NCBI RefSeq assembly: GCF_007830065.1
Contig: NZ_VLKK01000020.1
Coordinates: forward strand, 1-50,649
DNA from: Sphingobium wenxiniae
GTDB lineage: Bacteria > Pseudomonadota > Alphaproteobacteria > Sphingomonadales > Sphingomonadaceae
DNA length: 50,649 nucleotides
Direction of reading: 5' to 3'
The translations under genes and the position numbers were made by a program. Of the stretch, positions 1 through 10,191 are shown one piece after another. Under the pieces are notes generated by a model. It searched no databases. It was not told the DNA's origin and saw only the letters and a list, made by a program, of their open reading frames with translations. Within the stretch, counting starts at the first letter, position 1. The number at the start of each line of letters is the position of its first letter.

Positions 1-748
<748 letters not shown>

Positions 749-1068
749 GTCCGATCCACAGGCAAGAGGAATAATCCCACCCATGAACCGCTCATTCCAA
801 GGAGCCGTTCCTGCACAATTCTTACATGGTGTGTAAGGACATGCATACGAACGACCTAAATTTAACCGAGCACCATGCGCCTTGAAGCCGCATAGACCCG
901 GAGCCGTCGCCCACATGTCCCTTCATCATACTAACAATGTCAAAGAACCATCCAAACCTAAACCAGACAACCAATCCACCCCGATCCAAATGTTCCGGGG
1001 GACTGGCGTCCAACCATGGTGGCGACCGAGCGAGGCGAAAACCGGAAGGCATCACCGCGTCGGTGGAG
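749..1068 (-). promoter_or_regulatory. rRNA operon leader with boxA-like element
   Basis: This is the stretch of about 320 bases between the predicted rrn promoter and mature 16S rRNA. No coding region here is convincing. On the minus strand at about 951-933 it holds ggttctttgacattgttag, which resembles the boxA antitermination element (E. coli core TGCTCTTTAACA). It sits about 190 bases before the 16S 5' end, as expected for a leader boxA. Such elements recruit NusB/S10-type antitermination factors. The match is by eye. Confidence 0.6.
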
Positions 1069-1071
1069 TGG

Positions 1072-1100
1072 CATCTAGGCGTGCGATCTGAGTCGGTCAA
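1072..1100 (-). promoter_or_regulatory. Predicted rRNA operon promoter
   Basis: On the minus strand a TTGACC hexamer (1100-1095) is followed after exactly 17 bases by TAGATG (1077-1072). This is a near-consensus housekeeping-sigma promoter aimed at the 16S gene. Transcription would start near 1066, giving a leader of about 320 bases that contains the boxA-like element. The upstream flank (1101-1160) is locally AT-rich, which could act as an UP-like element. Additional tandem promoters cannot be excluded. Confidence 0.6.
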
Positions 1101-1213
1101 CAGGAAAAGTTGGATATTTCAAAAATTCTATCCGGTCGGTTGTAAAAAGCGCGCCCTGTCTGGATTTTGGCAGAATTCGGTCTGCTGCTTTCGGGACCGA
1201 GGACGCCGCCCGG

Positions 1214-2260
1214 TCACAACGGGTCTCCCTCTCGCCCCGGTAGAGCGCCGCCGACGCCATCCAACAACAGGCGGACGAGATCGGCCTGCCCATGCGCGCC
1301 GGTCTTTCCATAAACGCGCTTGGAATAGTTGCGCGCCGTTTCGACGGTGAGGTCCAGCGCCTTCGCGGCTTCGGCAATGCTCGCGGCCCCCGCCATCCGC
1401 GCCGCGAATTTCGCCTCGCTGGGAGTCAGGCGATAGAGGTCGGAGAGGATGTGCGCGCGCGCCGGCGCAGGGCGCGCCAAGCTGCGGACACGGATGAGAT
1501 AGCGGGCCATGGCAAAGAGCCATCCGGGCCGTTCGGGCAGCGGCATCACCAACATCTGCATCGGCGGGTCGTGCCACAGCCATCCGGCGCGCGGCTCCGG
1601 CGCCCCTGTCTCCGCGATCATGCCCCCAAGCAGGGCTTCGGCTTCGGGGAGGAGGAGGCGCAAGCGCCCGTCCGCCGCCCGTCCCATGATCCGGCCCCGT
1701 GCCACCAGCGCGGCGCTCTCCCCGTCGCAATCCAGCAGCCGCGCCTGCGCGTCGAGCAGAAGCCAGCCGCCGCCGAAGACCGCCAGCTCCTGCCCGGTCA
1801 GCGTCGCGCGGGCGCGTTCCCGTTCCAACTGGCTCCACGTCCGCAGCGCGATGACGAGATGGGGCGCAAGACTGGCGAGCAGGGCGGAATCGCTCGCGCT
1901 GAAATCGCCTTGCGCGCGAAAGAGGGACAGGGACAGCTCGCCCGCCTCTCCCGCGATCACCCGCATATGACGCGCCCAAAGGGTCGATTCGCCCAGCTCC
2001 GTCCCGGAATAGACCCGGCCCGGCCTCATCGGCTCGCGCGGGGGGGCCGGGGCGAGGAGGTCGGACGGCGCGCCGCGGTCCAGCGCCTGCGCGACGGATT
2101 GCCAGGAAATCCCGGCAGAGGGCCGAAGGCAGACATGGCACAGATCCGCCTCCGTGCGCGCCAGCAGACGCCATGCGAACAGCCGCCACGGCTCCGCTTC
2201 CGCCACACCGCCATAGAGGGCGGTCAGCAGTTCGTTCTCGTCCGTCCGCGTCAACACCAT
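1214..2260 (-). CDS. LuxR-family helix-turn-helix transcriptional regulator
   Basis: A 348-residue protein whose C-terminal part (about residues 278-335) is a LuxR-type DNA-binding domain. It begins LTPSEAKFAARMAG and contains the recognition-helix region LTVETARNYSKRVYGKTG. The first ~270 residues show no motif I recognise; there is no receiver aspartate or autoinducer-domain signature, so the input signal is unknown. It is transcribed divergently from cysD, with 84 bases between the two starts. A 14-bp palindrome lies just upstream of its ATG and includes its GGGAG ribosome-binding site. It could control itself or the sulfate activation genes, but only position suggests this. Confidence 0.8.
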   Translation of the reverse strand: MVLTRTDENELLTALYGGVAEAEPWRLFAWRLLARTEADLCHVCLRPSAGISWQSVAQALDRGAPSDLLAPAPPREPMRPGRVYSGTELGESTLWARHMRVIAGEAGELSLSLFRAQGDFSASDSALLASLAPHLVIALRTWSQLERERARATLTGQELAVFGGGWLLLDAQARLLDCDGESAALVARGRIMGRAADGRLRLLLPEAEALLGGMIAETGAPEPRAGWLWHDPPMQMLVMPLPERPGWLFAMARYLIRVRSLARPAPARAHILSDLYRLTPSEAKFAARMAGAASIAEAAKALDLTVETARNYSKRVYGKTGAHGQADLVRLLLDGVGGALPGREGDPL

Positions 2261-2267
2261 AGCATAG

Positions 2268-2281
2268 CTCCCATATGGGAG
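2268..2281. promoter_or_regulatory. 14-bp perfect palindrome in the regulator-cysD intergenic region
   Basis: CTCCCATATGGGAG is a perfect palindrome 7 bases upstream of the LuxR-type gene start. Its GGGAG half is also the likely ribosome-binding site of that gene. A second, looser inverted repeat (GCTGAA...TTCAGC, about 2293-2319) lies between it and cysD and overlaps a minus-strand TTGACA (2311-2306). Either could be an operator in this divergent promoter region. An RNA hairpin over the start is an alternative. Confidence 0.4.
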
Positions 2282-2344
2282 GTGTGTTCGCGTGCTGAAT
2301 GTTTATGTCAAGCGTTCAGCCCACGATGAAAGAAAGATGCCTCG

Positions 2345-3274
2345 ATGACGACCGCGACCGGACAACTGGACGCCATGCGCCTCACCCATCTGCAACGGCT
2401 CGAAGCGGAGAGCATCCACATCATGCGGGAAGTGGTTGCCGAGGCTGAGCGTCCTGTGATGCTGTATTCTGTGGGCAAGGACAGCGCGGTCATGCTGCAC
2501 CTGGCCAAGAAGGCTTTCTATCCCTCGCCGCCGCCCTTTCCGCTGCTGCATGTCGATACGACATGGAAGTTCAAGGCGATGTACGACCTGCGCGACAAGG
2601 CGGCGAGGGATGCGGGCATGGAACTGCTCGTCTACCACAACCCGGAGGCGAAGGAGCGGGGGATCAATCCCTTCGACCATGGCCCGCTCCATACCGATAT
2701 GTGGAAGACGGAGGGGTTGAAGCAGGCGCTGGACCTTTATGGCTTCGACGCGGCCTTCGGCGGCGCGCGGCGCGACGAGGAGAAGAGCCGTGCCAAGGAG
2801 CGCATCTTCTCCTTCCGCACGGCCAGTCACCGCTGGGATCCCAAGGCGCAGCGGCCTGAACTCTGGCGCCTCTACAATGCCCGCAAGAACAAGGGCGAAT
2901 CGATGCGGGTGTTCCCCATCTCCAACTGGACCGAGCTGGATATCTGGCAATATATCCATCTCGAGAATATCGAGATCGTGCCGCTCTATTTCTCCGCGCC
3001 GCGCCCGACGGTGGAACGCGACGGCCTTCTCATCATGGTGGATGACGACCGCTTCCCGCTGCGCGAAGGCGAGCAGCCGGTGATGCGCTCCATCCGTTTC
3101 CGCACGCTGGGCTGCTATCCGCTGACCGGCGCGGTGGAGAGCGCGGCGGCGACGTTGCCCGAAGTGATCCAGGAAATGCTGCTCACCACCACCAGCGAAC
3201 GGCAGGGCCGCGTCATCGACAAGGATGGCGGCGACGCCAGCATGGAGAAGAAGAAGCAGGAGGGGTATTTCTAA
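2345..3274 (+). CDS. cysD: Sulfate adenylyltransferase subunit 2 (ATP sulfurylase small subunit)
   Basis: CysD, with the CysN GTPase, makes adenosine 5'-phosphosulfate from ATP and sulfate in the cytoplasm, the first step of assimilatory sulfate activation. The 309 residues match the family's usual ~302. The PP-loop type ATP-binding motif [10 protein letters not shown] is at residues 42-51, and the family sequence [16 protein letters not shown] is clear. The stop codon overlaps the start of cysNC by one base (TAATG), so the two are translationally coupled. No cysH or cysI is present in the window. Confidence 0.96.
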   Translation: MTTATGQLDAMRLTHLQRLEAESIHIMREVVAEAERPVMLYSVGKDSAVMLHLAKKAFYPSPPPFPLLHVDTTWKFKAMYDLRDKAARDAGMELLVYHNPEAKERGINPFDHGPLHTDMWKTEGLKQALDLYGFDAAFGGARRDEEKSRAKERIFSFRTASHRWDPKAQRPELWRLYNARKNKGESMRVFPISNWTELDIWQYIHLENIEIVPLYFSAPRPTVERDGLLIMVDDDRFPLREGEQPVMRSIRFRTLGCYPLTGAVESAAATLPEVIQEMLLTTTSERQGRVIDKDGGDASMEKKKQEGYF

Positions 3275-5190
3275 TGTCCGACAGGCTCGCCAACGATCCG
3301 ATCTACCGGACCGACGCCCTGATCGCCGAGGATATCGAGAAATATCTGGAGGTGCATCAGCACAAGACGATGCTGCGCTTCATCACCTGCGGGTCGGTGG
3401 ACGACGGCAAGTCGACGCTGATCGGGCGGCTGCTCTACGATTCGAAGATGATCTTCGAGGACCAGCTTGCCGCGCTTGAAGCCGATTCCCGGCGCGTGGG
3501 CACGCAGGGGCAGGAAATCGACTTCGCGCTGCTGGTCGACGGCCTCGCCGCCGAGCGGGAGCAGGGCATCACCATCGACGTCGCCTATCGCTTCTTCGCG
3601 ACGGAAAAGCGCAAGTTCATCGTCGCCGACACGCCGGGGCACGAGCAATATACGCGCAACATGGTGACGGGCGCGTCCACCGCCGACCTTGCCGTCATCC
3701 TGATCGACGCGCGCAAGGGCGTGCTGGTGCAGACGCGGCGGCACAGCTACCTCGCCCATCTGATCGGCATCCGCAACATCGTGCTGGCCGTCAACAAGAT
3801 GGATCTGGTCGATTACGACCAGGGCGTGTTCGACGCCATCGTGAAGGACTATGCCGAATTCGCGAAGTCGATCGGCATCGACAATTTCGTCGCCATGCCG
3901 ATCTCCGGCTTCCGGGGCGACAATATCACCACTCGCAGCGCCAATACGCCCTGGTATGGCGGCCCCACGCTGATGGAGCATCTGGAGACGGTGGAGGTCG
4001 ACGCGACCGCCGACACCGCCAAGCCCTTCCGCATGGCGGTGCAGTGGGTGAATCGGCCCAATCTCGACTTCCGGGGCTTTTCCGGGCTGATTTCCACCGG
4101 AACGATCCGGCCGGGCGACGCCGTGCGCGTGCTGCCCTCGGGCAGGACCAGCACCGTCACCCGCATCGTGACGCTAAACGGAGATCTGGACGAAGCGGCA
4201 GCGGGCCAGTCCGTGACGCTCTGCTTCGCGGACGAGATCGACTGCTCGCGCGGAGACGTGATCGCCATCGCCGACGATCCGGTGCAGGCCGCCGACCAGT
4301 TCGAGGCGACCATCGTCTGGATGGACGAAAATGAACTGCTGCCCGGGCGGCCCTATTGGCTCAAGATCGGGACGCAGACCGTCACCGCGACGGTCCAGCA
4401 GCCCAAATATCAGGTCAACGTCAACACGCTGGAGCATCTGGCGGCGAAGACGCTGGACTTGAACGCCATCGGCGTCGCCAATCTGTCGACGGATCGCTCG
4501 ATACCGTTCGAGCCCTATGCGCAGAATCGGGATCTGGGCGGCTTCATTCTGATCGACAAGATGACCAACGCCACCGTGGCGGCGGGCATGATCCATTTCT
4601 CGCTGCGCCGCGCGGACAATGTCCATTGGCAGGCGACCGACGTGACGCGCGAGCATCATGCGCAGGTCAAGAACCAGAAGCCCGCCGTGCTATGGCTGAC
4701 CGGCCTGTCGGGCGCGGGCAAGTCGACGATCGCCAATCTCGTCGAAAAGAAGCTGGCACGGATGAACCGCCACACCTTCCTCCTCGACGGCGACAATGTG
4801 CGCCATGGCCTCAACAAGGATCTGGGCTTCACCGACGCCGACCGCGTGGAGAATATCCGCCGCGTGGGCGAGGTCGCGAAGCTGATGACGGATGCGGGCC
4901 TCATCGTCATCACCGCCTTCATCTCCCCCTTCCGCGCCGAGCGCGACATGGTGCGGCAGATGATGCAGCCGGGCGAGTTCCTCGAGGTGCACATCGACAC
5001 GCCCTTGGCCGAAGCGGAGAAGCGCGACGTCAAGGGACTCTACAGAAAGGCGCGCGCGGGTGATCTCAAAAACTTCACCGGCATCGACAGCCCCTATGAG
5101 CCGCCCCAGGACCCCGAAATCCACATCGACACAACGTCCATGACGGCGGAAGACGCCGCGGAAGAAATCGTGCGGAGGCTGATTCCCTGA
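3274..5190 (+). CDS. cysNC: Bifunctional sulfate adenylyltransferase subunit 1 / adenylylsulfate kinase (CysN-CysC fusion)
   Basis: A 638-residue fusion. The N-terminal ~450 residues are the GTPase subunit CysN, with G1 GSVDDGKST at 40-48, G3 DTPGH at 119-123 and G4 NKMD at 174-177. The C-terminal ~170 residues are APS kinase CysC, with P-loop GLSGAGKST near 475 and the [15 protein letters not shown] signature. Together with CysD it converts sulfate to APS and then PAPS. The NodQ-like fused arrangement is common in alphaproteobacteria. Both P-loops are intact, so both activities are expected. Its start overlaps the cysD stop. Confidence 0.97.
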   Translation: MSDRLANDPIYRTDALIAEDIEKYLEVHQHKTMLRFITCGSVDDGKSTLIGRLLYDSKMIFEDQLAALEADSRRVGTQGQEIDFALLVDGLAAEREQGITIDVAYRFFATEKRKFIVADTPGHEQYTRNMVTGASTADLAVILIDARKGVLVQTRRHSYLAHLIGIRNIVLAVNKMDLVDYDQGVFDAIVKDYAEFAKSIGIDNFVAMPISGFRGDNITTRSANTPWYGGPTLMEHLETVEVDATADTAKPFRMAVQWVNRPNLDFRGFSGLISTGTIRPGDAVRVLPSGRTSTVTRIVTLNGDLDEAAAGQSVTLCFADEIDCSRGDVIAIADDPVQAADQFEATIVWMDENELLPGRPYWLKIGTQTVTATVQQPKYQVNVNTLEHLAAKTLDLNAIGVANLSTDRSIPFEPYAQNRDLGGFILIDKMTNATVAAGMIHFSLRRADNVHWQATDVTREHHAQVKNQKPAVLWLTGLSGAGKSTIANLVEKKLARMNRHTFLLDGDNVRHGLNKDLGFTDADRVENIRRVGEVAKLMTDAGLIVITAFISPFRAERDMVRQMMQPGEFLEVHIDTPLAEAEKRDVKGLYRKARAGDLKNFTGIDSPYEPPQDPEIHIDTTSMTAEDAAEEIVRRLIP

Positions 5191-5319
5191 GGCGCCGCGG
5201 GTGACCTTGAGGGGCGCATCGCGGAAATGTCTCTTGGCGCTCGGCTCTCCGGCGATTTTCCTTTTCGCCGCCGAATCGGCTGCGCTACGGCTCGCGCTGT
5301 CGGACAAGGGGAATCGCTG

Positions 5320-5991
5320 ATGGCGGGCTGCGAGACGATCGCGAATCGGCGCGTGCTTTTCGTGATGGCGGCGGAACAGGAATATGGTCCGCATCTGCGA
5401 CAGCGCTTCACGCCCCTGATGACCGGCGTCGGCCCGGTGGAAGCCGCCATGGCCATGGGGATCGCCCTTCATGCGCTGGAGCGGCAGGGAGGGTTGCCCG
5501 ACCTGGTCCTGTCGCTCGGCTCGGCCGGATCGCGCATTTGCGAACTGGGAGAAATCTATCAGGTGGCCAGCGTGTCCTGGCGGGACATGGATGCTTCCCG
5601 AATCGGCATTCCCAAGGGCGTGACGCCCTTTCTCGATCATCCGGTCGACATGCCGCTGATGACACTCCTGCCCTTGCGGACCGCGCGCCTTTCCACCGGC
5701 GCGAACATCGTGGGCGGGGAGGAATATGCCGCGATCGACGCGGACATGGTGGACATGGAAACCTTCGCCATCGCGCGGGCGTGCCAGCGGTTCGACGTGC
5801 CGCTGATGGGATTGCGCGGCGTTTCGGACGGTCCCGGCGAGTTGGAAGGCATATCGGACTGGATGCAGTTGCTGTCCCTGCTGGATGAACGCCTCGCCGC
5901 CACCGTGGACTTGCTGCCCGACGCGCTTGGAGCATCAGACCGCCTCCACGGACGGATTTTCCGCGCGGAGACGCAAAGGCGTGGAGATTGA
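5320..5991 (+). CDS. 5'-methylthioadenosine/S-adenosylhomocysteine nucleosidase-like phosphorylase family protein
   Basis: A 223-residue protein of the PNP/UDP phosphorylase superfamily, closest to MTA/SAH nucleosidases, which release adenine from methylthioadenosine or S-adenosylhomocysteine. Visible family features are the GVGPVEAA loop (36-43), SLGSAGS (65-71), VDMETFAIA with the ribose-binding Glu147, and RGVSD with catalytic-type Asp170. The open frame extends upstream to 5227. The ATG at 5320 is preferred because AAGGGGA precedes it at good spacing and the match begins right after it. It lies 130 bases after cysNC and faces apt, which would salvage the adenine it releases. Exact substrate is inferred. 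Confidence 0.82.
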   Translation: MAGCETIANRRVLFVMAAEQEYGPHLRQRFTPLMTGVGPVEAAMAMGIALHALERQGGLPDLVLSLGSAGSRICELGEIYQVASVSWRDMDASRIGIPKGVTPFLDHPVDMPLMTLLPLRTARLSTGANIVGGEEYAAIDADMVDMETFAIARACQRFDVPLMGLRGVSDGPGELEGISDWMQLLSLLDERLAATVDLLPDALGASDRLHGRIFRAETQRRGD

Positions 5992-6146
5992 TGGAAGCGT
6001 AACCTGCGCACGCGAAGGCTGGAGCAGGATTCCAGCTGATCAGGTCAGACTCCGGGAAAGCTGGCGGCGCGCGTCAGATCGGATCTGCGCCCTCCCGAAA
6101 CGCCGCGCCTCCGCGTGGATCCGCCCGATCCTTGAACGAGTTCGCT

Positions 6147-6683
6147 TCAATGTCCTGCAAAGGCCATGATGGAGGCGGTCGCCACGCCGTCCTCTTCCAG
6201 CGTCTGCCTGCCGCCCAGGTCGGGCAGGTCGACGGCAAAGAGCGCCATCAATACGCTTGCCCCCTGCTCCCGCAGCAATTGGGCAGCGGCCCGAGCCGTC
6301 CCGCCCGTGGCGATCAGATCGTCGACCAGCACCACGCGGGCGCCTTGCGGCACCTGCCCTTCGTGCAGTTCCAGCCGGTCGGCGCCATATTCCAGCACAT
6401 AGTCGATGCCGACCGTGCACCCCGGCAGCTTTCCTGCCTTGCGAACGGGGACGAAACCCTTGCCCAGCGCATGAGCCAGGGCCGCCGCGAGGATGAAGCC
6501 CCGCGCCTCCACCCCGACGATCAGGTCCGGGTCGAGCGGCCGCGCGATCGCGGCCATATGATCGACCAGTTCGCGCAGCCCCGCACCGTCCGCCAGCAGG
6601 GTGGTGATGTCGCGGAACTGGATGCCCGGCTTCGGGAAATCGGGGATGGTGCGGACCAGCGCGGTCAGGCTGTCGATGCTCAT
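6147..6683 (-). CDS. apt: Adenine phosphoribosyltransferase
   Basis: A 178-residue enzyme that makes AMP from adenine and PRPP in purine salvage. The type I phosphoribosyltransferase PRPP-binding motif VVLVDDLIATGGTA is near residues 122-135. The N-terminal FPKPGIQFRDITTLLAD and the VGVEARGF segment are typical of Apt. It is convergent with the MTA/SAH nucleosidase-like gene and follows the petABC terminator. Length and motifs are complete. Confidence 0.96.
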   Translation of the reverse strand: MSIDSLTALVRTIPDFPKPGIQFRDITTLLADGAGLRELVDHMAAIARPLDPDLIVGVEARGFILAAALAHALGKGFVPVRKAGKLPGCTVGIDYVLEYGADRLELHEGQVPQGARVVLVDDLIATGGTARAAAQLLREQGASVLMALFAVDLPDLGGRQTLEEDGVATASIMAFAGH

Positions 6684-6697
6684 CTGCTCCTCGCATG

Positions 6698-6728
6698 AAA
6701 AAGGGCGCGATCCTCATGGACCGCGCCC
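6698..6728 (-). terminator. Predicted rho-independent terminator after petABC
   Basis: Arms GGGCGCG (6703-6709) and CGCGCCC (6722-6728) form a stem. On the minus strand it is followed by five T residues (6702-6698). It sits between the end of petC and the start of apt, so it should end petABC transcription and separate it from apt. Confidence 0.75.
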
Positions 6729-6758
6729 CGATCTTTCAAACGCCTGCGCGTCCCGCCA

Positions 6759-7607
6759 TCACGCCTTCTTCTTCTTGTCCGCCCAGATGTTCTGATAGGA
6801 CATATAGGCAAGGCCGGTGGCGATCAGCAGGAAGATGATCGTCGCCAGGCCCGCGCGGCGGCGGTTCTCCAGCTTCGGCTCAGCCGTCCAGGTGAGAAAG
6901 GCCGCGACATCCTTTGACATCTGATCGACGCTCGACCTGGTGCCGTCGCCATAGGTTACCTGACCGTCGGCCGTCAGCGGCGGCGCCATGGCAAGGTTCA
7001 GGTTGGCGAAATAGGGGTTGTAGTGCAGCCCCTCCGGCGTCTTGGCGTCCGGGAACTTTTTGAGCAGTTCGGCCGGCTGCGACTGGAAGCCCGTCAGCAG
7101 CGAATAGACATAGGCGGAGCCATGATGGCGGGCCTTGGTCATCAGCGACAGATCCGGCGGGATCGCGTTGTTGTTCGCCGCCGCGGCCGCAACGTTGTTC
7201 GCGAAGGGCTTGGGGAAATAATCGGCCGGAACCGGGTCGCGGGTCGTCATCTCGCCCGTCTTGGGATCGACGTCGGGCGTCTTGATCGCCCACTGCTTGG
7301 CGATCGCCTTGATCTCCGCCTCGTTATAGCCAATGCCCTTCAGATCGCGGAAAGCGACATAATGCAGGCTGTGGCAGGCCGAGCAGACTTCCTTGAACAC
7401 CTGGAATCCGCGCTGGAGCTGCGCCTGGTCATATTTGCCCAGAGGCCCGTCGAACGAGAAGGACACATGCCTGGGCGCCTTGTGGAACTCATGCTCCACG
7501 GTGGGCTGCGGCGGTTCGGTGACATAGGCCACCGCGCCCACCAGGAAGGAGATTAACAGCCAGCCAGCAAAGAAGAGGCCGACGAGAAATGCGCCGATGC
7601 GAACCAT
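6759..7607 (-). CDS. petC: Cytochrome c1 of the bc1 complex
   Basis: A 282-residue membrane-anchored c-type cytochrome that passes electrons from the Rieske protein to soluble or membrane cytochrome c. An N-terminal hydrophobic segment (about 5-30) is followed by the heme c motif CSACH (75-79). The downstream NLAMAPPL segment supplies the methionine axial ligand. A C-terminal membrane anchor is near 255-275, followed by a lysine-rich tail. It is the last gene of petABC, 19 bases after petB, and is followed by a terminator. Confidence 0.96.
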   Translation of the reverse strand: MVRIGAFLVGLFFAGWLLISFLVGAVAYVTEPPQPTVEHEFHKAPRHVSFSFDGPLGKYDQAQLQRGFQVFKEVCSACHSLHYVAFRDLKGIGYNEAEIKAIAKQWAIKTPDVDPKTGEMTTRDPVPADYFPKPFANNVAAAAANNNAIPPDLSLMTKARHHGSAYVYSLLTGFQSQPAELLKKFPDAKTPEGLHYNPYFANLNLAMAPPLTADGQVTYGDGTRSSVDQMSKDVAAFLTWTAEPKLENRRRAGLATIIFLLIATGLAYMSYQNIWADKKKKA

Positions 7608-7626
7608 GATTTTTCTAGCCCCCTTC

Positions 7627-8946
7627 TTAACCGGCGTTCGACGGCTGCGGATCGCTGCCCATGCCGGGAAGCGCGTCCTGTTCGCCCTGGATATTGTAAC
7701 GGTTGAGCACCGCTTCGGTGATCGAGTTCGGCAGCGGCAACGGCTTTTCGAAGCGCGAGATCAGCGGAAGAACGATCAGGAAGTGCGCGAAATAATAAGC
7801 CGCAGCGACCTGGGAGATCATCACATAAGGCTCTTCCGCTGGCGCGCCGCCGCAATAGCCCAGCACAACCACGTCGAGGACGAGGATCCAGAAGAACTTC
7901 TTGAAGGTCGGGCGATAGTTGCCCGAACGCACCGGAGAGGTGTCCAGCCAGGGCAGGAAGAACAGCAGCAGGATCGACGCGAACATCGCGAGCACGCCCA
8001 GCAGCTTCGCCGGAACGAAGAAGAAATCCACCGTGAAGGCGCGCAGAATCGCGTAGAAGGGCCAGAAATACCATTCCGGCACGATATGCGCGGGCGTCGA
8101 GAGCGGGTTCGCTTCGATATAATTGTCCGGGTGGCCCAGGAAATTGGGCACGAAGAACAACAGGATCGCGAAGAGGATCAGGAACACGCCCGCCCCGAAA
8201 CCGTCCTTCGCCGTGTAATAGGGATGGAAGGGCACGGTGTCCTGCGGCCCCTTCACTTCCACGCCGGTCGGGTTCGAGGAACCCGGAATGTGCAGCGCCC
8301 AGATGTGCAGGATCACGACTGCCGCGATCACGAAGGGCAGCAGGAAGTGCAGCGAGAAAAAGCGGTTGAGCGAGGCGTTGCCGGGCGCGAAACCGCCCAG
8401 CAGCCAGGTCTGGATCGGCTCGCCCACCACGGGGATCGCGCCGAACAGGCCGGTGATGACCTTCGCGCCCCAATAGCTCATCTGCCCCCAGGGAAGCACA
8501 TAGCCCATGAAGGCGGTCGCCATCATGAGCAGGAAGATGACGAGGCCGAGCAGCCACACCATTTCGCGGGGCGCCTTGTAGGACCCGAAATAGAGGCCGC
8601 GGAAGATGTGGAGATAGACCACGATGAAGAAGAAGCTCGCGCCGTTCGCATGGGCATAGCGCATCAGCCAGCCTGCGTTCACGTCGCGCATCGTCTGTTC
8701 GACGGTGCTGAAAGCGACCAGCGTGTTCGCGCCATAATGCATGGCCATGACGACGCCGGTGACGATCTGGATCACCAGCGCAAGGCCGGCGAGAACGCCG
8801 AAGTTCCAGAAATAGTTGAGGTTGCGCGGAACCGGATAACCGGCGCCCACGGCGTTGTAGACGAGGCGCGGAAGCGGCAGCTTCTCGTCGATCCACTGCA
8901 TCGCGGGATGCTTGGGGGTGTAATGCTCAGCCCAGGGAAAGCTCAT
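7627..8946 (-). CDS. petB: Cytochrome b of the bc1 complex
   Basis: A 439-residue integral membrane protein holding hemes bL and bH and the quinol oxidation and reduction sites of complex III. It shows the Qo-site signature [13 protein letters not shown] and the [18 protein letters not shown] segment. Histidines lie in the predicted second and fourth helices. Length fits alphaproteobacterial cytochrome b. It lies 11 bases downstream of petA and upstream of petC in one transcription unit. Confidence 0.97.
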   Translation of the reverse strand: MSFPWAEHYTPKHPAMQWIDEKLPLPRLVYNAVGAGYPVPRNLNYFWNFGVLAGLALVIQIVTGVVMAMHYGANTLVAFSTVEQTMRDVNAGWLMRYAHANGASFFFIVVYLHIFRGLYFGSYKAPREMVWLLGLVIFLLMMATAFMGYVLPWGQMSYWGAKVITGLFGAIPVVGEPIQTWLLGGFAPGNASLNRFFSLHFLLPFVIAAVVILHIWALHIPGSSNPTGVEVKGPQDTVPFHPYYTAKDGFGAGVFLILFAILLFFVPNFLGHPDNYIEANPLSTPAHIVPEWYFWPFYAILRAFTVDFFFVPAKLLGVLAMFASILLLFFLPWLDTSPVRSGNYRPTFKKFFWILVLDVVVLGYCGGAPAEEPYVMISQVAAAYYFAHFLIVLPLISRFEKPLPLPNSITEAVLNRYNIQGEQDALPGMGSDPQPSNAG

Positions 8947-8957
8947 CGTTTCTTACC

Positions 8958-9524
8958 TCAGCCTACAAGAATGGCAGTGTCGGAAGTGAAGCTGAACTTC
9001 GGCACTTCCAGGTTCTTGGGCGCGGGGCCCTTACGGATGCGGGCCGCGGTGTCATAGGACGAACCGTGGCAGGGGCAGAAATAACCGCCATATTCGCCGC
9101 GATTCTCGCCCTCGCCCGCGCCCAGCGGCACGCAGCCCAGATGGGTGCACACCCCCATGGTGATCAGCCACTGCTTCTTGCCGTCGACGGTGCGCTCCTC
9201 CAGCGTCTGCGGATCGCGCAGGGTGGACGGATCGACCTTGTCGGCCTCGGCGATTTCCTTGTCGGTCAAATGACGCACGAACAAAGGCTGCGCCCGGAAG
9301 GTCGTCTTGATCGCCTGTCCCGGCTGAATCGCCGAAAGATCGACTTCCGTCGATGCCAGCGCGAGCACGTCGGCGCTGGGATTCATCTGATCGATGAGCG
9401 GCAGGACGACAGCGACCGCGCCGACCCCCGCAAAGCTCACCGCAGCGATGTTGATGAAATCGCGACGGCGCACTTCGCCTCCGCCGGCCACATCTTCGCC
9501 GTTCGTATGTTCAACGCTCGCCAT
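8958..9524 (-). CDS. petA: Ubiquinol-cytochrome c reductase Rieske iron-sulfur subunit
   Basis: A 188-residue Rieske protein of the bc1 complex. It has a twin-arginine-type targeting/anchor segment, RRRDFINIAAVSFAGVG, at about 19-35. The two cluster-binding boxes are CTHLGC (126-131) and CPCHGS (150-155), and all four ligands plus the disulfide cysteines are present. The frame is open upstream to 9671, but the ATG at 9524 has an AAGG ribosome-binding site and gives a normal N-terminus. First gene of petABC. Confidence 0.96.
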   Translation of the reverse strand: MASVEHTNGEDVAGGGEVRRRDFINIAAVSFAGVGAVAVVLPLIDQMNPSADVLALASTEVDLSAIQPGQAIKTTFRAQPLFVRHLTDKEIAEADKVDPSTLRDPQTLEERTVDGKKQWLITMGVCTHLGCVPLGAGEGENRGEYGGYFCPCHGSSYDTAARIRKGPAPKNLEVPKFSFTSDTAILVG

Positions 9525-9732
9525 GCACCTTAACCCTTGCAAGAACGTCCCTGATCCCGCCGCATTGCCGTGTCCGGCCCTGATTATCAAGGGATTTGGG
9601 TGCTCATGCGCGATGCGCCCCCGCTTTCCCCCTGGCGTGGTTCGCGGGCCTGATAACCCCAGGGAGCGCATTTTGCCAACAGCAATTTGGACATGGCTAT
9701 GACAATTTGCCCTGCTGCTTTATGCGCGCGCC

Positions 9733-10191
9733 ATGCGTATCGCCCTTTATCAACCAGAGATCGCCGGAAATGTCGGGGCCATTTTACGGCTGGCAGCCTG
9801 CTTTTCCGTGCCCGTGGACATCATCATGCCGACCGGCTTCGCCTTTTCCGATTCCCGCCTCAAGCGCGCCGCGATGGACTATGGCGCGGCGGCGGATGTC
9901 GCCCGTCACGCGAATTTCGAAGCCTTCGACGCCCTGCGCCGGTCGGAGGGCCGCCGCCTGATCCTGATGAGCAGCCATGCCGCGCAGCGACTGCCCGACG
10001 TGGCGTTCCGCCCGGACGACGTGCTGATGATGGGGTCGGAAAGCGCGGGCGTGCCGGACACCGTGCGCGACATGGCCGACATTCGCGTGCGTATTCCGAT
10101 GGCGCCGGGATTTCGGTCCTTGAACATCGCCGTTTCGACGGGCATCGCGGTGGCCGAAGCCCTGCGCCAGACTGGAAAGTTCCCGCAATGA
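9733..10191 (+). CDS. trmL: tRNA (cytidine(34)-2'-O)-methyltransferase
   Basis: A 152-residue SPOUT-fold methyltransferase that 2'-O-methylates the wobble base of certain leucine tRNAs. It has the family N-terminus MRIALYQPEIAGNVGAILR and the SAM-binding knot segments MMGSESAGVP and FRSLNIAVSTGIAVAEALRQ. It is divergent from petA. Its stop overlaps the hemF start by four bases (ATGA), indicating co-translation. Confidence 0.93.
   Translation: MRIALYQPEIAGNVGAILRLAACFSVPVDIIMPTGFAFSDSRLKRAAMDYGAAADVARHANFEAFDALRRSEGRRLILMSSHAAQRLPDVAFRPDDVLMMGSESAGVPDTVRDMADIRVRIPMAPGFRSLNIAVSTGIAVAEALRQTGKFPQ

Noticed and set aside
938..943. Minus-strand TTGACA as a possible rRNA -35 box
   Set aside because: No acceptable -10 hexamer lies 16-18 bases downstream, and the wider sequence matches a boxA element, so the promoter at 1072-1100 was preferred.
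7597..9057. 486-codon open frame opposite petB
   Set aside because: Antisense shadow of cytochrome b; composition is unlike a real protein.
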